Of a stretch of DNA of 64,000 bases, positions 24,026 through 34,315 are shown one piece after another (the stretch's first letter is position 1; every line of letters begins with the position of its first letter). The notes under the pieces were generated by a model. That model was not told where the DNA came from and searched no databases. It saw nothing but the letters and a program-made list of their open reading frames with translations. Both the position numbers and the translations under genes were made by a program. Origin of the DNA: Aurantimonas sp. Leaf443 (lineage in GTDB: Bacteria > Pseudomonadota > Alphaproteobacteria > Rhizobiales > Rhizobiaceae); the NCBI RefSeq assembly GCF_001425575.1, contig NZ_LMRD01000001.1:188537-252536 (forward strand). Direction: 5' to 3'.

Positions 24026-26149
24026 ATGCCCGACCTCCTGCTCGAACTCCGCTCCGAGGAAATCCCCGCCCGCATGCAGCGCAAGGCGGCGGGCGATCTG
24101 CGCCGGCTGGTGACGGAGGCCCTCGTCGAGGCGGGCCTGACCTACGAGGGCGCGCGCGAATACTGGACGCCGCGGCGCCTGACGCTCGACATCCGGGGCC
24201 TCGAGGCGCGCTCGCGCACCCTGCGCGAGGAGAAGAAGGGCCCGCGCACCGACGCGCCCCAGAAGGCCATCGAAGGCTTCCTGAAGGCCGCGGGGCTTGC
24301 GAGCCTCGACGAGGCCGAGACGCGCTCAGACCCGAAGAAGGGCGACTTCTACGTCGCGACCGTCGAGAAGCCGGGCCGGCCGACGGAGGAGATCGTCGCC
24401 GGCTTCATGCCGGCGATCCTGCGGGAGTTTCCCTGGCCGAAGTCGATGCGCTGGGGTCCGGTCTCGGCGCAGGCGGGCGCGCCGCGCTGGGTGCGCCCGC
24501 TCCAGTCGATCCTGTGCACCTTCGGGCCGGAGACCGAGGAGCCGGTCGTCGTCGCCTTCGAGTTCGCCGGCATCGCCTCGGGCAATCTCACCTACGGCCA
24601 CCGCTTCCACGCGCCGGACGCCATCCGCGTGCGCCGTTTCGACGACTACGCGGCCAGCCTCGAAAAGGCCCGCGTCGTCCTCGACGCCGAGCGGCGCAAG
24701 GAGATCATACGCCACGACGCCCAGAACCTCGCCTTCGCGAACGGGCTGGAACTCGTGCCGGACGAGGGGCTGCTGGAGGAAGTGGCCGGCCTCGTGGAAT
24801 GGCCGGTCGTGCTCATGGGCGCCTTCGACGAGGCGTTCCTCGCCATCCCGCCCGAAGTCGTCCAGCTCACCATCCGCGCCAACCAGAAATGCTTCGTCAC
24901 GCGCCGGGCCGGCGGCGAGGCCCTGTCGAACCGCTTCCTGCTCGTCTCCAATATCGAGGCGAGCGACGGCGGGGCGGAGATCGCGCGCGGCAACGGCAAG
25001 GTGGTGCGCGCCCGCCTCTCGGACGCGCTCTACTTCTGGCAGACCGACCAGGCCGACCTGCCGGACCTCGACGCCCTGAAGGGCAGCGCCGCGAGGTTCG
25101 GCCTCGATCTCGCAAGGCCGCTCGACCAGCGCATGGCCAAGCTCGACGCGCTGGGCGTGACCTTCCATGCGAGACTGGGCAGCCAGGGCGAGCGCGTGGC
25201 GCGCATCGCCGATCTCGCCGAGACCCTCGCCCCGCTCGTCGGCGCCGACCCCGCCCTGTCGCGCCGCGCCGCCGTGCTGGCGAAGGCGGACCTGACGACC
25301 GAGGCGGTCGGCGAGTTTCCGGAGCTGCAGGGCCTGATGGGCCGGCGCTACGCCGCGCTGCAGGGCGAGGACCCGAGCGTGCAGGCCGCGATCGAGGACC
25401 ATTGGAAGCCGCAGGGCTCCTCGGACGCCGTGCCCAGCGACCCCGTCGCCATCGCCGTCGCGCTCGCCGACAAGCTCGACACGCTGGTCGGATTCTTCTC
25501 CATCGACGAGAAGCCGACGGGCTCCAAGGATCCTTACGCCCTGCGCCGCGCCGCGCTCGGCCTCATCCGCATCCTGTCGGAGAACGCCATTTCGCTCCCG
25601 CTCGGCCGCTTCGTGCCGGCCGGCGACCTCATGGCCTTCTTCCACGACCGGCTGAAGGTGCTGCTGCGCGAGGCCGGCGCCCGCCACGATCTCGTGGACG
25701 CCGTGCTTTCGGGCGCGGCGGGTGCCGACGACGACCTTCTCGACGTCACGCGCCGCGTCGAGGCGCTCGGGGCGTTCCTCTCGAGCGAGGACGGCCGCAA
25801 TCTCCTGGCCGGCACGCGCCGCGCCGAGAACATCCTCGCCGCCGAGGAGAAGAAGGGCGGCGCCATGGGGGAGGGCGTCGATCCCGCGCTCTTCGCCTCG
25901 CCCGAGGAGGCCGCGCTCGCGCAGGCCGTGGAGACGGCCGAGACCGAGGCGGGCGCCTGCGTGGCCGCGCGCGACTATGCCGGCGCCATGGGGGCGCTGG
26001 CGCAGCTGCGGGCGCCGGTCGACGCCTTCTTCGAGACGGTGCTCGTCAATGCCGAGGACCCGGCGCTGCGCGCCAACCGCCTCGCGCTCCTCGCGCGCAT
26101 CCGCCGCGCCACGCGTTCCGTCGCCGATTTCAGCCGCATCGCCGGCTAA
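24026..26149 (+). CDS. glyS: Glycyl-tRNA synthetase beta subunit
   Basis: A 707-residue beta subunit needed for tRNA-Gly recognition by the alpha2beta2 synthetase. The start is [18 protein letters not shown], the standard family N-terminus, with GAAGGA 6 nt upstream. Internal signatures include LFASP in the C-terminal region, [11 protein letters not shown], and [29 protein letters not shown], an HD-like domain region, where His may be lost as in many GlyS. The C-terminal anticodon-binding domain ends in [19 protein letters not shown]. Length is normal. It lies 3 kb from glyQ rather than adjacent. Confidence 0.97.
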   Translation: MPDLLLELRSEEIPARMQRKAAGDLRRLVTEALVEAGLTYEGAREYWTPRRLTLDIRGLEARSRTLREEKKGPRTDAPQKAIEGFLKAAGLASLDEAETRSDPKKGDFYVATVEKPGRPTEEIVAGFMPAILREFPWPKSMRWGPVSAQAGAPRWVRPLQSILCTFGPETEEPVVVAFEFAGIASGNLTYGHRFHAPDAIRVRRFDDYAASLEKARVVLDAERRKEIIRHDAQNLAFANGLELVPDEGLLEEVAGLVEWPVVLMGAFDEAFLAIPPEVVQLTIRANQKCFVTRRAGGEALSNRFLLVSNIEASDGGAEIARGNGKVVRARLSDALYFWQTDQADLPDLDALKGSAARFGLDLARPLDQRMAKLDALGVTFHARLGSQGERVARIADLAETLAPLVGADPALSRRAAVLAKADLTTEAVGEFPELQGLMGRRYAALQGEDPSVQAAIEDHWKPQGSSDAVPSDPVAIAVALADKLDTLVGFFSIDEKPTGSKDPYALRRAALGLIRILSENAISLPLGRFVPAGDLMAFFHDRLKVLLREAGARHDLVDAVLSGAAGADDDLLDVTRRVEALGAFLSSEDGRNLLAGTRRAENILAAEEKKGGAMGEGVDPALFASPEEAALAQAVETAETEAGACVAARDYAGAMGALAQLRAPVDAFFETVLVNAEDPALRANRLALLARIRRATRSVADFSRIAG

Positions 26150-26611
26150 CCAAATCCGCCGCGAGCCGTGTTCCGCGCGGCCCGTGCCTCTCCCGCGTGT
26201 GGCGCGGGGGAGGCCGCGATGCGCCAGCTCGGGCCGCTCGGCCGGCGAAGAGCCGCGGCGCGGGCCGCTTGCCGCGCGGGGGCGCTGTCCGCGATCTTGC
26301 AAGCTTGGCGAAACGTTTGTCCGGTAGGATCGATCTGCGATTGCAGACCCTTGCCTTGCGCCGTGATTGAAATATTTTGTGATCGCAAGCGCCCGGAACC
26401 TGCCGGAATGTGACCTCAAGACATCAGCGTGAAGCGCTCGGTTGTCAAAGGGTTACGCCCGGGGACGGCAACCGGCCTGACAGGAGCGGACCGCGACGGG
26501 CCTCGAGCCCCGCGACCCGCCCCATAGAGAAACGCCGCCGCAGCCCGGCGCATCCGAAAGGAGGCGACGGAGGGAAGGCCGGCGTCCCGATGTCGAGGGG
26601 GAATGCACCGC
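26150..26611. other. Intergenic region between glyS and the GH25 gene
   Basis: About 460 nt. A 12-bp stem with one G-U pair (26186-26197/26203-26214, loop TGTGG) lies 37 nt after glyS and may act as its terminator despite the lack of a T-run. The stretch 26340-26420 is AT-richer than its surroundings (for example GATTGAAATATTTTG near 26364) and is the likely promoter area for the next gene. A small reading frame at 26168-26413 has atypical composition and is not called. Confidence 0.4.
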
Positions 26612-28099
26612 ATGACGAAGTTGAGCGCCGCGCTCGCGGCTGCCGTCAAGTTTGCCTGCGCCATGGCCGCCCTGTCGGTTCTCGCGCAGGCCGCCCCCGC
26701 AAGGGCGGAATGGAACGCGCCCTGGAAGGGCGAGGACAAGGCGCTCGTGATCGACGCCTACGAGTTCAATCCGATCAACTGGACGGATCTCACCTCCGAC
26801 AAGCGCATCTCCGGCTTCATCAACAAGGCCTCCGACGGGCTGCCGCCCGAGTGGAATTGCGGGCCCGAATCCGCGTCCGATTTCAAGCTCTGCAAGAACC
26901 GGTGGTGGAAATACTCCGTCACCAAGGAACTCTTCATGACGCGCCGCGAGATGGCGAAGATGAAGGGCCTGCTCTGGGGTGCCTATCATCTCGGCCGTCC
27001 CGGCAATCCGCGCGAACAGGCCGATCATTTCGTCGATTTCGCCGAGCCCGGCCCGGACGATCTCATCGCGCTGGACATCGAGGACAACACGTCCGAGTGG
27101 ATGAGCCTTTCGGATGCCGAGATCTTCGCCGACCAGGTGAAGATCCGCACCGGCCGCTATCCCGTCCTCTACACCAACGGCTCCACCGCCAAATACATCT
27201 CGGAGCGCCGCGAGGCCTATCCGCTCCTCTCGCGCCTGCCGCTCTGGTACGCGCGCTATCGCGAGGACATTTCCGGCAAGTTCCCGACCGAGACCTGGCC
27301 GACCTACGCGCTCTGGCAGTTCTCCTCCATGCACAATTGCTCGCGCTCAAGCTGCCCCTACCGCGTGAAGGGCGCGCAGGCCGATATCGACGTCAACGTC
27401 GCCTCGCTGGACGCGGCCGGCCTCAAGGCCGCCTGGCCCTTCGACAAGCTGATCGAGCGTCCCGCCGAGGACCCGAACGCGCTCGTCGCCTCGCTCGGCG
27501 CGGAGACCAAGGCCGCCGTCGCGCAGATCGCCGAACCCGCCAAGGCCGCGACCAAGGCGGCACCGGCCCAGAACCACGACGAGGCGCTTCTGGCCGCCTA
27601 CGGCCCGGCCGGGCGCCACCCGGTCGACCCGCTGAAGCTTCTGACGGACGTGGCGCGCGAGGAGCATCGCCCGGCCGCCGTCGCGCCCGGCGCCGGCGCG
27701 GCTCTCGCGCCCACGGCGCTGGCACCCGAGGCGATGGAACAGTTCGCCTCCCGATGGTCGAGCTTCGCGCAGGCGATCGAAAGCGCCAAGTCCGGCATCG
27801 GCCGCTTCCTCGTCGCCCCGGCGGAGGCCGCGATCCCGCCGCAGGGGCCCGCGCCCGCCATCGGCGCCCAGACCTCCATCCTGCCGCTCGAAGGCGCGGC
27901 GCGCTCGCGCTTCCTCGATCTCCTGCGCGAGGCCCGCGGCGCGCCGACCGCGTTCGGCCCGGCGATGACGCCCGACGTCCTCGCCCGCGCCATCCTCGCC
28001 GGCGGCAGCCGCGGGGGGCGCGTCGTGCTGGCGCAGACCGCGAACGGCCCGCTGGCGCCCGAACGCCGTCTCGCCGAGGCCTTCGCCGCCACGCGCTGA
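26612..28099 (+). CDS. Secreted glycoside hydrolase family 25 (lysozyme-like) protein
   Basis: A 495-residue exported protein. A signal peptide (about residues 1-32, AALSVLAQAAPARA) is followed by a GH25 domain: ALVIDAYEFN, GFINKASDG, GLLWGAYHLGRP and the catalytic DXE motif Asp155-Ile-Glu157 (ALDIEDNTSEW). PVLYTNGSTAKYI and LWQFSSMHNCSRSSC follow. The last 230 residues form an alanine/proline-rich, low-complexity extension without a recognised cell-wall-binding domain. It would cut peptidoglycan in the periplasm. ATG 26612 is preferred because AGGGGG (26596-26601) is 10 nt away; the ATG at 26603 is only 1 nt from it. Confidence 0.85.
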   Translation: MTKLSAALAAAVKFACAMAALSVLAQAAPARAEWNAPWKGEDKALVIDAYEFNPINWTDLTSDKRISGFINKASDGLPPEWNCGPESASDFKLCKNRWWKYSVTKELFMTRREMAKMKGLLWGAYHLGRPGNPREQADHFVDFAEPGPDDLIALDIEDNTSEWMSLSDAEIFADQVKIRTGRYPVLYTNGSTAKYISERREAYPLLSRLPLWYARYREDISGKFPTETWPTYALWQFSSMHNCSRSSCPYRVKGAQADIDVNVASLDAAGLKAAWPFDKLIERPAEDPNALVASLGAETKAAVAQIAEPAKAATKAAPAQNHDEALLAAYGPAGRHPVDPLKLLTDVAREEHRPAAVAPGAGAALAPTALAPEAMEQFASRWSSFAQAIESAKSGIGRFLVAPAEAAIPPQGPAPAIGAQTSILPLEGAARSRFLDLLREARGAPTAFGPAMTPDVLARAILAGGSRGGRVVLAQTANGPLAPERRLAEAFAATR

Positions 28100-28231
28100 A
28101 CCGGCGCCGCAACGCCGGCGCCTCTCTCTGCGACAGCCTGTCGCAGCTTCATGCTGCAACGCACGGACCCGCCGCCCGTTTCAATCGCGGTCATGAGAGC
28201 CGGTCTCCTCCCCCGGCTCGACCTCCCGACA

Positions 28232-28271
28232 GGCAGCGACGGTCCCCCTCCCGTCGCTGCCCTTTCGTTTT
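28232..28271 (+). terminator. Intrinsic terminator after the GH25 gene
   Basis: A perfect 11-bp stem (28232-28242 with 28251-28261, GGCAGCGACGG/CCGTCGCTGCC) and an 8-nt loop, followed by CTTTCGTTTT. It is 132 nt after the GH25 stop and ends 69 nt before the next gene. A good canonical terminator. Confidence 0.8.
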
Positions 28272-28340
28272 CCGGCTCTCTTTGATACCGCCGGGCCGCG
28301 ACGGCCGGCCCTTGAAGCCCGGCCCGGACAGGACCGAGGG

Positions 28341-29312
28341 ATGTCGATGACGAAGGTGAGGCCGGCGGACGACCCGCATGCCGAGGCCGAGGCGCTGGAC
28401 CTCCTGCGCGCCGGTCAGCTCGTCGCCATTCCCACCGAGACGGTCTACGGACTCGCGGGCGACGCATCCTCGGGCGAGGCGGTCGCGCGCATCTTCGAGG
28501 CCAAGGGGCGGCCGCGCTTCAACCCGCTCATCTGCCACGTCGCCGATCTCGCCATGGCCGAAGAGCTGTCGCCGCTTGGGCCTCTCGCCCGCCGTCTGGC
28601 GCAGGCGTTCTGGCCGGGGCCGCTGACCATCGTCGTGCCTCGGCGCGAGGGGGCGCCCGTCCATCCGCTGGCGACGGCGGGCCTTGCCACCGTGGCGCTG
28701 CGCTGCCCGCAAGGGGTCGGCGCGCGCCTCGCCAGCGCGCTCGGCCGCCCGCTCGCGGCCCCGAGCGCCAATCCGTCCGGCCGCGTCAGCCCCACCACGG
28801 CGGCCCATGTGGCCTCGGGCCTTGCCGGGCGCCTCGCCCTCGTCCTCGACGGCGGGCCCTGCGGCGTCGGGGTGGAATCGACCATCGTCGCGCCGCGGGG
28901 CGACGAGGCCCTCGTTCTGCTGCGGGCCGGCGGCATCTCGCGCGCCGAACTCTCGGCCGCCACGGGCGTCCCCGTCCTCGACCGCGCGGCGGGCGCCGCC
29001 GTCACCGCGCCCGGCCAGCTCGCCTCGCATTATGCGCCGCAGGGCCATGTGCGGCTGGAGGCGACGAGCGTGCGGGCGGGCGAGGCCTATATCGGCTTCG
29101 GACCGGGCGAGGTTCCGGGCCTCGACGGCGCCTGCGCGGCCCTGTCGCTCAGCCCCTCCGGCGACCTTCGCGAGGCGGCCGCCAATCTCTTCGCGGCGCT
29201 GAAGGCCTTCGACGATCCGGCCATCGCCGCCATCGCCGTCGCGCCCATCCCGCACGAGGGTCTCGGCGAGGCGATCAACGACCGGCTGCGCCGCGCCGCC
29301 GCGCCGCGCTAG
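28341..29312 (+). CDS. L-threonylcarbamoyladenylate synthase (Sua5/TsaC)
   Basis: A 323-residue protein of the long Sua5 type. An N-terminal YrdC domain (LVAIPTETVYGLAGDA, KGRPRFNPLICHV, FWPGPLTIVV, APSANPSGRVSPTTA) is followed by STIV and a roughly 110-residue C-terminal Sua5 domain after a linker (APGQLASHYAPQ). It makes threonylcarbamoyl-AMP from threonine, bicarbonate and ATP for the universal t6A37 tRNA modification. The ATG at 28341 is followed two codons later by another ATG at 28347; GAGGG lies directly upstream, so either may be used. Next gene is 74 nt downstream in the same direction. Confidence 0.94.
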   Translation: MSMTKVRPADDPHAEAEALDLLRAGQLVAIPTETVYGLAGDASSGEAVARIFEAKGRPRFNPLICHVADLAMAEELSPLGPLARRLAQAFWPGPLTIVVPRREGAPVHPLATAGLATVALRCPQGVGARLASALGRPLAAPSANPSGRVSPTTAAHVASGLAGRLALVLDGGPCGVGVESTIVAPRGDEALVLLRAGGISRAELSAATGVPVLDRAAGAAVTAPGQLASHYAPQGHVRLEATSVRAGEAYIGFGPGEVPGLDGACAALSLSPSGDLREAAANLFAALKAFDDPAIAAIAVAPIPHEGLGEAINDRLRRAAAPR

Positions 29313-29386
29313 ACGAGGGCTTCGGCCGGCGGGCAGGGCGCCCGCCGGCTCGACAGGGGCGCCCCGCCGGGCCTATTCCAGTCGTC

Positions 29387-30820
29387 ATGGACACGCTCGC
29401 CCCCAGCCTCTCGCCGGACCTTCGGGACCGTTTCGCCGCCCTCGTCGATCCGCGCCACGCGCTGACCGACCCGGACCTCATCGACCCCTATCTGCACGAG
29501 CCGCGCGACCTCTATGCCGGCGAGACCGCGCTGGTGCTGCGGCCGGGCAGCGTCGAGGAGGTCTCGGCCATCCTGACGCTGGCGAGCGAGACGCGCACGC
29601 CCGTCGTGCCGCAGGGCGGCAATACGGGCCTCGTCGGCGGGCAGGCGCCCCGCTCGCGGGCCGAAATCCTCCTCTCGCTCTCGCGACTCGACCGCATCCG
29701 CGAGATGGACGTCGCCGGGCGCACCGTGACGGCGGAGGCCGGCGTCGTGCTGGAGCGCCTGCAGGCGGCGGCCGAGGAGGCCGGGCTGTTCTTTCCCCTG
29801 TCGCTCGGCTCGCAGGGCTCCTGCCAGATCGGCGGCAACCTCGCCTCCAATGCCGGCGGCACGGGCGTGCTCGCCTATGGCAACGCGCGCGAACTGTGCC
29901 TCGGCATCGAGGCCGTCCTGCCCTCGGGCGAGGTCTATCGCGGCCTGCGGCGCCTGAAGAAGGACAATCGTGGCTACGACCTGCGCAATCTCGTCGTGGG
30001 ATCGGAGGGCACGCTCGCCGTCATCACCGCGGCGGTGCTGAAGCTCTTTCCGCGGCCGGCGGGCCGCGAGGTCGCCTATGTCGGCCTCGGCTCGCCCGGC
30101 GACGCGCTCGAACTCCTGAAACGCGCCGAGCGGGCGGCGGCCTCCGGCCTCACCGCCTTCGAGCTGATGCCGCGCATCGGCATCGAGTTCACCCTGCGCC
30201 ACACGCCGGGCGCCCGCGACCCGCTGGGCGAGCCCCATCCCTGGTACGTCCTGATCGAGATCTCCTCGGCCCGCTCGGCCGAGGACGCGCGCCAGACGCT
30301 GGAATCGATCCTGGAGCAGGGCTTCGAGGCCGGGCTGGTGGCGGACGCGGCCATCGCCAATTCCATCGCCGACGCCACCCTCTTCTGGAAGATGCGCGAG
30401 GAGATGAGCTGGGCGCAGAAGCCGGAGGGCGGCTCGATCAAGCACGATGTCTCGGTGCCGGTCTCGCGCGTGCCGGACTTCCTGGCAAAGGCCGACGCGG
30501 CGGTCGAGGCCGCCATGCCGGGCGTGCGCGTCGTCGCCTTCGGGCATCTGGGCGACGGCAACATCCACTACAATCTCTCCCAGCCGGTCGGGGCGGACAA
30601 GGCGGCCTTCCTGGCGCGCTGGCGCGAGATGAACGCCATCGTGCACGGCATCGTCGCCTCGATGGACGGCAGCTTCTCGGCCGAGCACGGCATCGGCCAG
30701 TTGAAGCGAGACGAGCTGGCACAGGCTAAACAAGGTGTTGAGATGGAACTCATGCGCGGCATCAAGGCGCTGTTCGATCCTTACAACATCCTAAATCCCG
30801 GCAAGCTCGTTCAGGTTTGA
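29387..30820 (+). CDS. FAD-linked oxidase (GlcD/D-2-hydroxyglutarate dehydrogenase type)
   Basis: A 477-residue flavoprotein of the VAO family. The FAD-binding PCMH domain contains VVPQGGNTGLVGGQ, LGSQGSCQIGGNLASNAGG and VVGSEGTLAVITAAVLKLFPRP. The C-terminal FAD-oxidase C domain has VVAFGHLGDGNIHYN, with the metal-binding histidines, SFSAEHGIGQLKRDEL and FDPYNILNPGK. It would oxidise a D-2-hydroxyacid such as D-2-hydroxyglutarate or D-lactate and pass electrons to the respiratory chain; the sequence alone does not fix the substrate. It probably forms a unit with the TsaC-type gene 74 nt upstream. Confidence 0.9.
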   Translation: MDTLAPSLSPDLRDRFAALVDPRHALTDPDLIDPYLHEPRDLYAGETALVLRPGSVEEVSAILTLASETRTPVVPQGGNTGLVGGQAPRSRAEILLSLSRLDRIREMDVAGRTVTAEAGVVLERLQAAAEEAGLFFPLSLGSQGSCQIGGNLASNAGGTGVLAYGNARELCLGIEAVLPSGEVYRGLRRLKKDNRGYDLRNLVVGSEGTLAVITAAVLKLFPRPAGREVAYVGLGSPGDALELLKRAERAAASGLTAFELMPRIGIEFTLRHTPGARDPLGEPHPWYVLIEISSARSAEDARQTLESILEQGFEAGLVADAAIANSIADATLFWKMREEMSWAQKPEGGSIKHDVSVPVSRVPDFLAKADAAVEAAMPGVRVVAFGHLGDGNIHYNLSQPVGADKAAFLARWREMNAIVHGIVASMDGSFSAEHGIGQLKRDELAQAKQGVEMELMRGIKALFDPYNILNPGKLVQV

Positions 30821-30993
30821 TTCAAACAATTGAACCAAAGGTGTTGCTTGAGATCATCTTCGTTTAACTGCCTTTCTTAGCCTGAGTGCAAGGCGAGTGC
30901 CGTAGCTTTCACTCATCGAAGGCCGGGACACATCGGCCGAACGGATGGGCCGGTCTTCCGGTCCGCCGCGAGAGGCAGAAGGCGAGAAGACGC

Positions 30994-31566
30994 ATGAGCA
31001 TCGCTCCGAGCACCAAGTCGATCCGTCCCGAATGGGCCTCCGTCCCCGTCCGTCTCGATCCCCAGGCCGCCGACCGGCGTCAGAGCGTGGAAATGGTCGA
31101 GGACGGCGAAACGGTCCTCTATCGCGTCGACAAGCGCGGCGCGGTCATCAACCGGCGCCTGGAGCGCTCCGGCCTGCCGGTCTCGATCGCGCTCTCGCCG
31201 CGCGCCTTCAAGGGCGTGGCCGCCCGCGCCATGGAGGACGGCGAGGGCCGCGTGACGGTGACGCTCGAACTCCACCACGACGACCCGCGCTTCACCGTGC
31301 CGCTCCTCGTCGCCACCGACCTCTTCGACGTGGCGGCCGACTGGCGCGGCTGGGCCGACCTCTTCTCCCTGCCGATGCTGATGGTGGAGGCCGACGGCTC
31401 GCTGCACGCGCTGGAGGACACGCTCGGCCGCATCCGCGCCTCGAGCCCGGCGCCCCGCCGCCGCTCGGTCTCGCGCAGCCGCCGCCCGCGATTCCTCGCC
31501 CGCCGCAAGCCGGGCCTCGGCATGCGCATGGTCATCGAGGGCGAGGAGATCATCGCCCGCGACTGA
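30994..31566 (+). CDS. DUF6101 family protein
   Basis: A 190-residue soluble protein of an alphaproteobacterial family I recognise as DUF6101. Typical segments are PVRLDPQAADRR, VTVTLELHHDDPRFTVPLLVATD and ADWRGWADLFSLPMLMVEADG. The C-terminus is strongly basic (RRRSVSRSRRPRFLARRKPG), which suggests nucleic-acid contact, but no function is established. ATG 30994 is preceded by GGCGAGAAGACGC. The 170-nt upstream region is AT-richer, with an inverted TTCAA-ACAA-TTGAA just after the previous gene. It is convergent with ubiA. Confidence 0.75.
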   Translation: MSIAPSTKSIRPEWASVPVRLDPQAADRRQSVEMVEDGETVLYRVDKRGAVINRRLERSGLPVSIALSPRAFKGVAARAMEDGEGRVTVTLELHHDDPRFTVPLLVATDLFDVAADWRGWADLFSLPMLMVEADGSLHALEDTLGRIRASSPAPRRRSVSRSRRPRFLARRKPGLGMRMVIEGEEIIARD

Positions 31567-31599
31567 CGCGACCCTTCCGCGCCCGTCCGCTCGTCCGCC

Positions 31600-32607
31600 T
31601 CAGGGCCTGACGGGAAAGGACAGCGACCAGAGCGCGGAGAAGACGAGGCCGAGAAAGACGATCCAGCCGAAGACGCCGTTCGACTTGAAGAGCTTCAGGC
31701 ACTGGTCCGGATCGTCGATCGAGAGCTTGCGGATCTGCCACCCCATCTGCGCGGCGCCGACGAGCAGCCCCGCATAGGCCGGCCAGGACGGCCCGGCATT
31801 GGCGGCCCCGCTCCCGGCGACGAGGAAGGCGAGGGCGAAGAGGGCGAGCGTCGCCCCGTAGAGCAGGACGAGCGCCCCGCGCGTGCGCGACCCGAACAGC
31901 CGCGCCGTGGAGCGCACGCCGACCAGCGCGTCGTCCTCCTTGTCCTGGTGGGCGTAGATCGTGTCGTAGCCGACTGTCCAGAGGATCGACCCGGCATAGA
32001 GCGCGAGCGCGCTCCCCGAAAGCTCTCCCCAGAACGCCGCCCATCCCATCAGGGCGCCCCAGGAGAAGGCGAAGCCGAGGCCGAGCTGCGGCCAGTCCGT
32101 CACCCGTTTCAGGAACGGATAGACGGCCACGACGCCGAGCGAGGCCATGCCGAGGAGGATGGCGAAGAGATTGAACTGCACGAGTACCGCGAGGCCGACA
32201 AGGGCCTGCGCGACGAGGAAGACCTTGGCGCTGCGCCGCGTGACGCGCCCCGAGGGCAGCGGGCGCGAGCGCGTGCGCGCGACCCTGGCGTCGATCTCCT
32301 CGTCCACGAGGTCGTTGTAGGTGCAGCCCGCGCCCCGCATGGCGATCGCGCCGATCAGGAACAGGACGAGGTGCCAGGGATTGGGCAGGCCCGTATGCAC
32401 GGCGGTCGGCGCGATGGCCTGCGGGGCGAGCGCGGCCGACCACCAGCAGGGCCACAGGAGAAGCTGCCAGCCGATCGGCCGGTCCCAGCGCGCCAGCTGC
32501 GCATAGGGCCAGGCGGCGCGCGGCAGGGCGCGATAGACGAAGGTGTTCGACGGGGCGTCCGCGACGCGGTCGGACCCGGCGCCGACGCTATCCCTCAAGT
32601 TCGACAT
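31600..32607 (-). CDS. ubiA: 4-hydroxybenzoate polyprenyltransferase
   Basis: A 335-residue integral membrane prenyltransferase that attaches the polyprenyl tail to 4-hydroxybenzoate in ubiquinone synthesis. The first aspartate motif is [18 protein letters not shown] and the second is [17 protein letters not shown], both needed for Mg-diphosphate binding. Eight to nine hydrophobic helices are visible. ATG 32607 ([11 protein letters not shown]) is chosen; an ATG at 32625 adds six residues. Its prenyl donor would be made by the polyprenyl synthase at 15988-17004. It is divergent from purD. Confidence 0.95.
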   Translation of the reverse strand: MSNLRDSVGAGSDRVADAPSNTFVYRALPRAAWPYAQLARWDRPIGWQLLLWPCWWSAALAPQAIAPTAVHTGLPNPWHLVLFLIGAIAMRGAGCTYNDLVDEEIDARVARTRSRPLPSGRVTRRSAKVFLVAQALVGLAVLVQFNLFAILLGMASLGVVAVYPFLKRVTDWPQLGLGFAFSWGALMGWAAFWGELSGSALALYAGSILWTVGYDTIYAHQDKEDDALVGVRSTARLFGSRTRGALVLLYGATLALFALAFLVAGSGAANAGPSWPAYAGLLVGAAQMGWQIRKLSIDDPDQCLKLFKSNGVFGWIVFLGLVFSALWSLSFPVRP

Positions 32608-32771
32608 GCGCGGACGCTCTCTCATCCCGTCTGTGGCCGGCGCGGCGGGCGCGCGGCGCGACTTTCTGCCCGATGCGCGAAGCACGCCGGGTTGACCTTG
32701 CGGCCCGCGCGACCGTAATCGGCTTCGACCGCCGCCGGAAGCCTTCCCGCGGCCTTCGGGGTAGCTGGACC

Positions 32772-34040
32772 TTGAACATCCTTCTCATCGGATCGGGCGG
32801 GCGCGAGCACGCCCTCGCCTGGAAGCTCTCGCAGTCGCCGGAGCTCGGCCGTCTCTTCGCCGCGCCCGGCAACCCGGGAATCGCCGAACACGCCGAATGC
32901 GTCGCGCTGGACGTGTCCGACCACGAGGCGGTCGCCGCCTTCTGCCGGCGGAACGAGGTGTCGCTCGTCGTCGTCGGCCCCGAGGTCCCGCTCGTGGCGG
33001 GTCTCGCCGACGACCTGCGCGCGGCGGGGCTCCTCGTCTTCGGCCCCTCGGCCGCGGCCGCCCGGCTCGAAGGCTCCAAGGGCTTCACCAAGGACCTGTG
33101 CACGCTGAAGGACATCCCGACGGCCGGCTACGGGCGTTTCGCCGAGCGGGAGGCCGCACGCGACTATGTCGAGCGCATGGGCGCGCCGATCGTCGTGAAG
33201 GCCGACGGGCTGGCCGCCGGCAAGGGCGTGACCGTCGCCGCGACGCTGGAGGAGGCGCTCGAGGCGGTCGACGCGATCTTCGAGGGCGCGCCGGCCGGCG
33301 CGGAGATCGTGGTGGAGGAGTTTCTCGAAGGCGAGGAGGCCAGCCTCTTCTGCCTCTGCGACGGGGAGGGCGCCGTCGTCTTCGGCACGGCGCAGGACCA
33401 CAAGCGCGTCTTCGACGGCGACGAGGGCCCCAATACCGGCGGCATGGGCGCCTATTCCCCCGCCGTGCCGATGGACGAGGAGACGACGGCCCGCGCCATG
33501 CGCGAGATCGTGGTGCCGACCCTCGCCGGCATGGCCGAGGCCGGCACGCCCTTTTCCGGCGTCCTCTATGCCGGCCTGATGCTGACGAGAGACGGCCCCA
33601 AGCTCATCGAGTACAATGTCCGCTTCGGCGATCCCGAATGCCAGGTCCTGATGATGCGGCTGACGGACGACCTCCTGCCCATCCTCCTCGCCTGCGCCCG
33701 CGGCGATGTCTCGCAGGTGGCCCCGACCTGGACGCGCGAGCCGGCGCTGACCGTCGTCATGGCGGCGAAGGGCTATCCCGGCACGCCGGCGCGCGGCGGC
33801 GCCATCGCCCTGCCGGCCGAGCCCGAGGGCACCAAGATCTTCCACGCCGGCACGGCGCGGCGCGGCGACGCGCTGGTGGCCGACGGGGGGCGGGTGCTGA
33901 ACGTCACGGCGCTCGGCTCGACCGTCCGCGAGGCGGCCGCGCGCGCCTACGGGCTCGTGGCCCAGGTCGACTGGGCCGACGGATTCAACCGCACCGATAT
34001 CGGCCATCGCGCCATCGCCGCCGAGGGCAAGGCGCGCTAG
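32772..34040 (+). CDS. purD: Phosphoribosylamine-glycine ligase
   Basis: A 422-residue ATP-grasp enzyme catalysing the second step of purine synthesis (phosphoribosylamine plus glycine to GAR). The N-terminus [18 protein letters not shown] marks the start, which must be TTG at 32772, since the only upstream ATG (32673) would add 33 arginine-rich residues. Other signatures: [47 protein letters not shown], and [10 protein letters not shown] with the metal ligands. The ribosome-binding site is weak (GGGGTAGCTGG). Length is normal. Confidence 0.96.
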   Translation: MNILLIGSGGREHALAWKLSQSPELGRLFAAPGNPGIAEHAECVALDVSDHEAVAAFCRRNEVSLVVVGPEVPLVAGLADDLRAAGLLVFGPSAAAARLEGSKGFTKDLCTLKDIPTAGYGRFAEREAARDYVERMGAPIVVKADGLAAGKGVTVAATLEEALEAVDAIFEGAPAGAEIVVEEFLEGEEASLFCLCDGEGAVVFGTAQDHKRVFDGDEGPNTGGMGAYSPAVPMDEETTARAMREIVVPTLAGMAEAGTPFSGVLYAGLMLTRDGPKLIEYNVRFGDPECQVLMMRLTDDLLPILLACARGDVSQVAPTWTREPALTVVMAAKGYPGTPARGGAIALPAEPEGTKIFHAGTARRGDALVADGGRVLNVTALGSTVREAAARAYGLVAQVDWADGFNRTDIGHRAIAAEGKAR

Positions 34041-34151
34041 CGCCGCGCCCGCGTCCGGCACGGGATGCGGCCGACGGAAGCCGGGAGACCCAGGAGACCC
34101 ACGGGCCGCGCGTTTCCCGCGCCGCCTCACGCCAAGTTGCGGATCCGGCGA

Positions 34152-34167
34152 TTGACGTTTACGTAAG
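34152..34167. promoter_or_regulatory. LiuR-type palindromic operator before the fadE gene
   Basis: TTGACGTTTACGTAAG is an imperfect palindrome with core ACGTTTACGT. It lies 148 nt before the acyl-CoA dehydrogenase start at 34316 and matches 14 of 16 bases of the site at 41108-41123. MerR-family LiuR regulators of branched-chain and fatty-acid degradation in proteobacteria recognise this kind of sequence. The regulator gene is not in the window. Confidence 0.6.
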
Positions 34168-34315
34168 ACGTATGGTTCATTGGAACGGTGGAGGCCCTAA
34201 GGCACTTGTTCCTGCGGGCCGCCAGGCAGACTCTCAGGGTCGCTGATCGCGGACGCGCCGAAACCGGCCGCCGTCCGAGGCGCGGCCACAGGACCGGCAG
34301 GAGGAGGCACCAGCC

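Noticed and set aside
26168-26413. An 81-codon plus-strand frame after glyS
   Set aside because: No ribosome-binding site, no family resemblance, odd composition, and it overlaps a hairpin and a likely promoter region.
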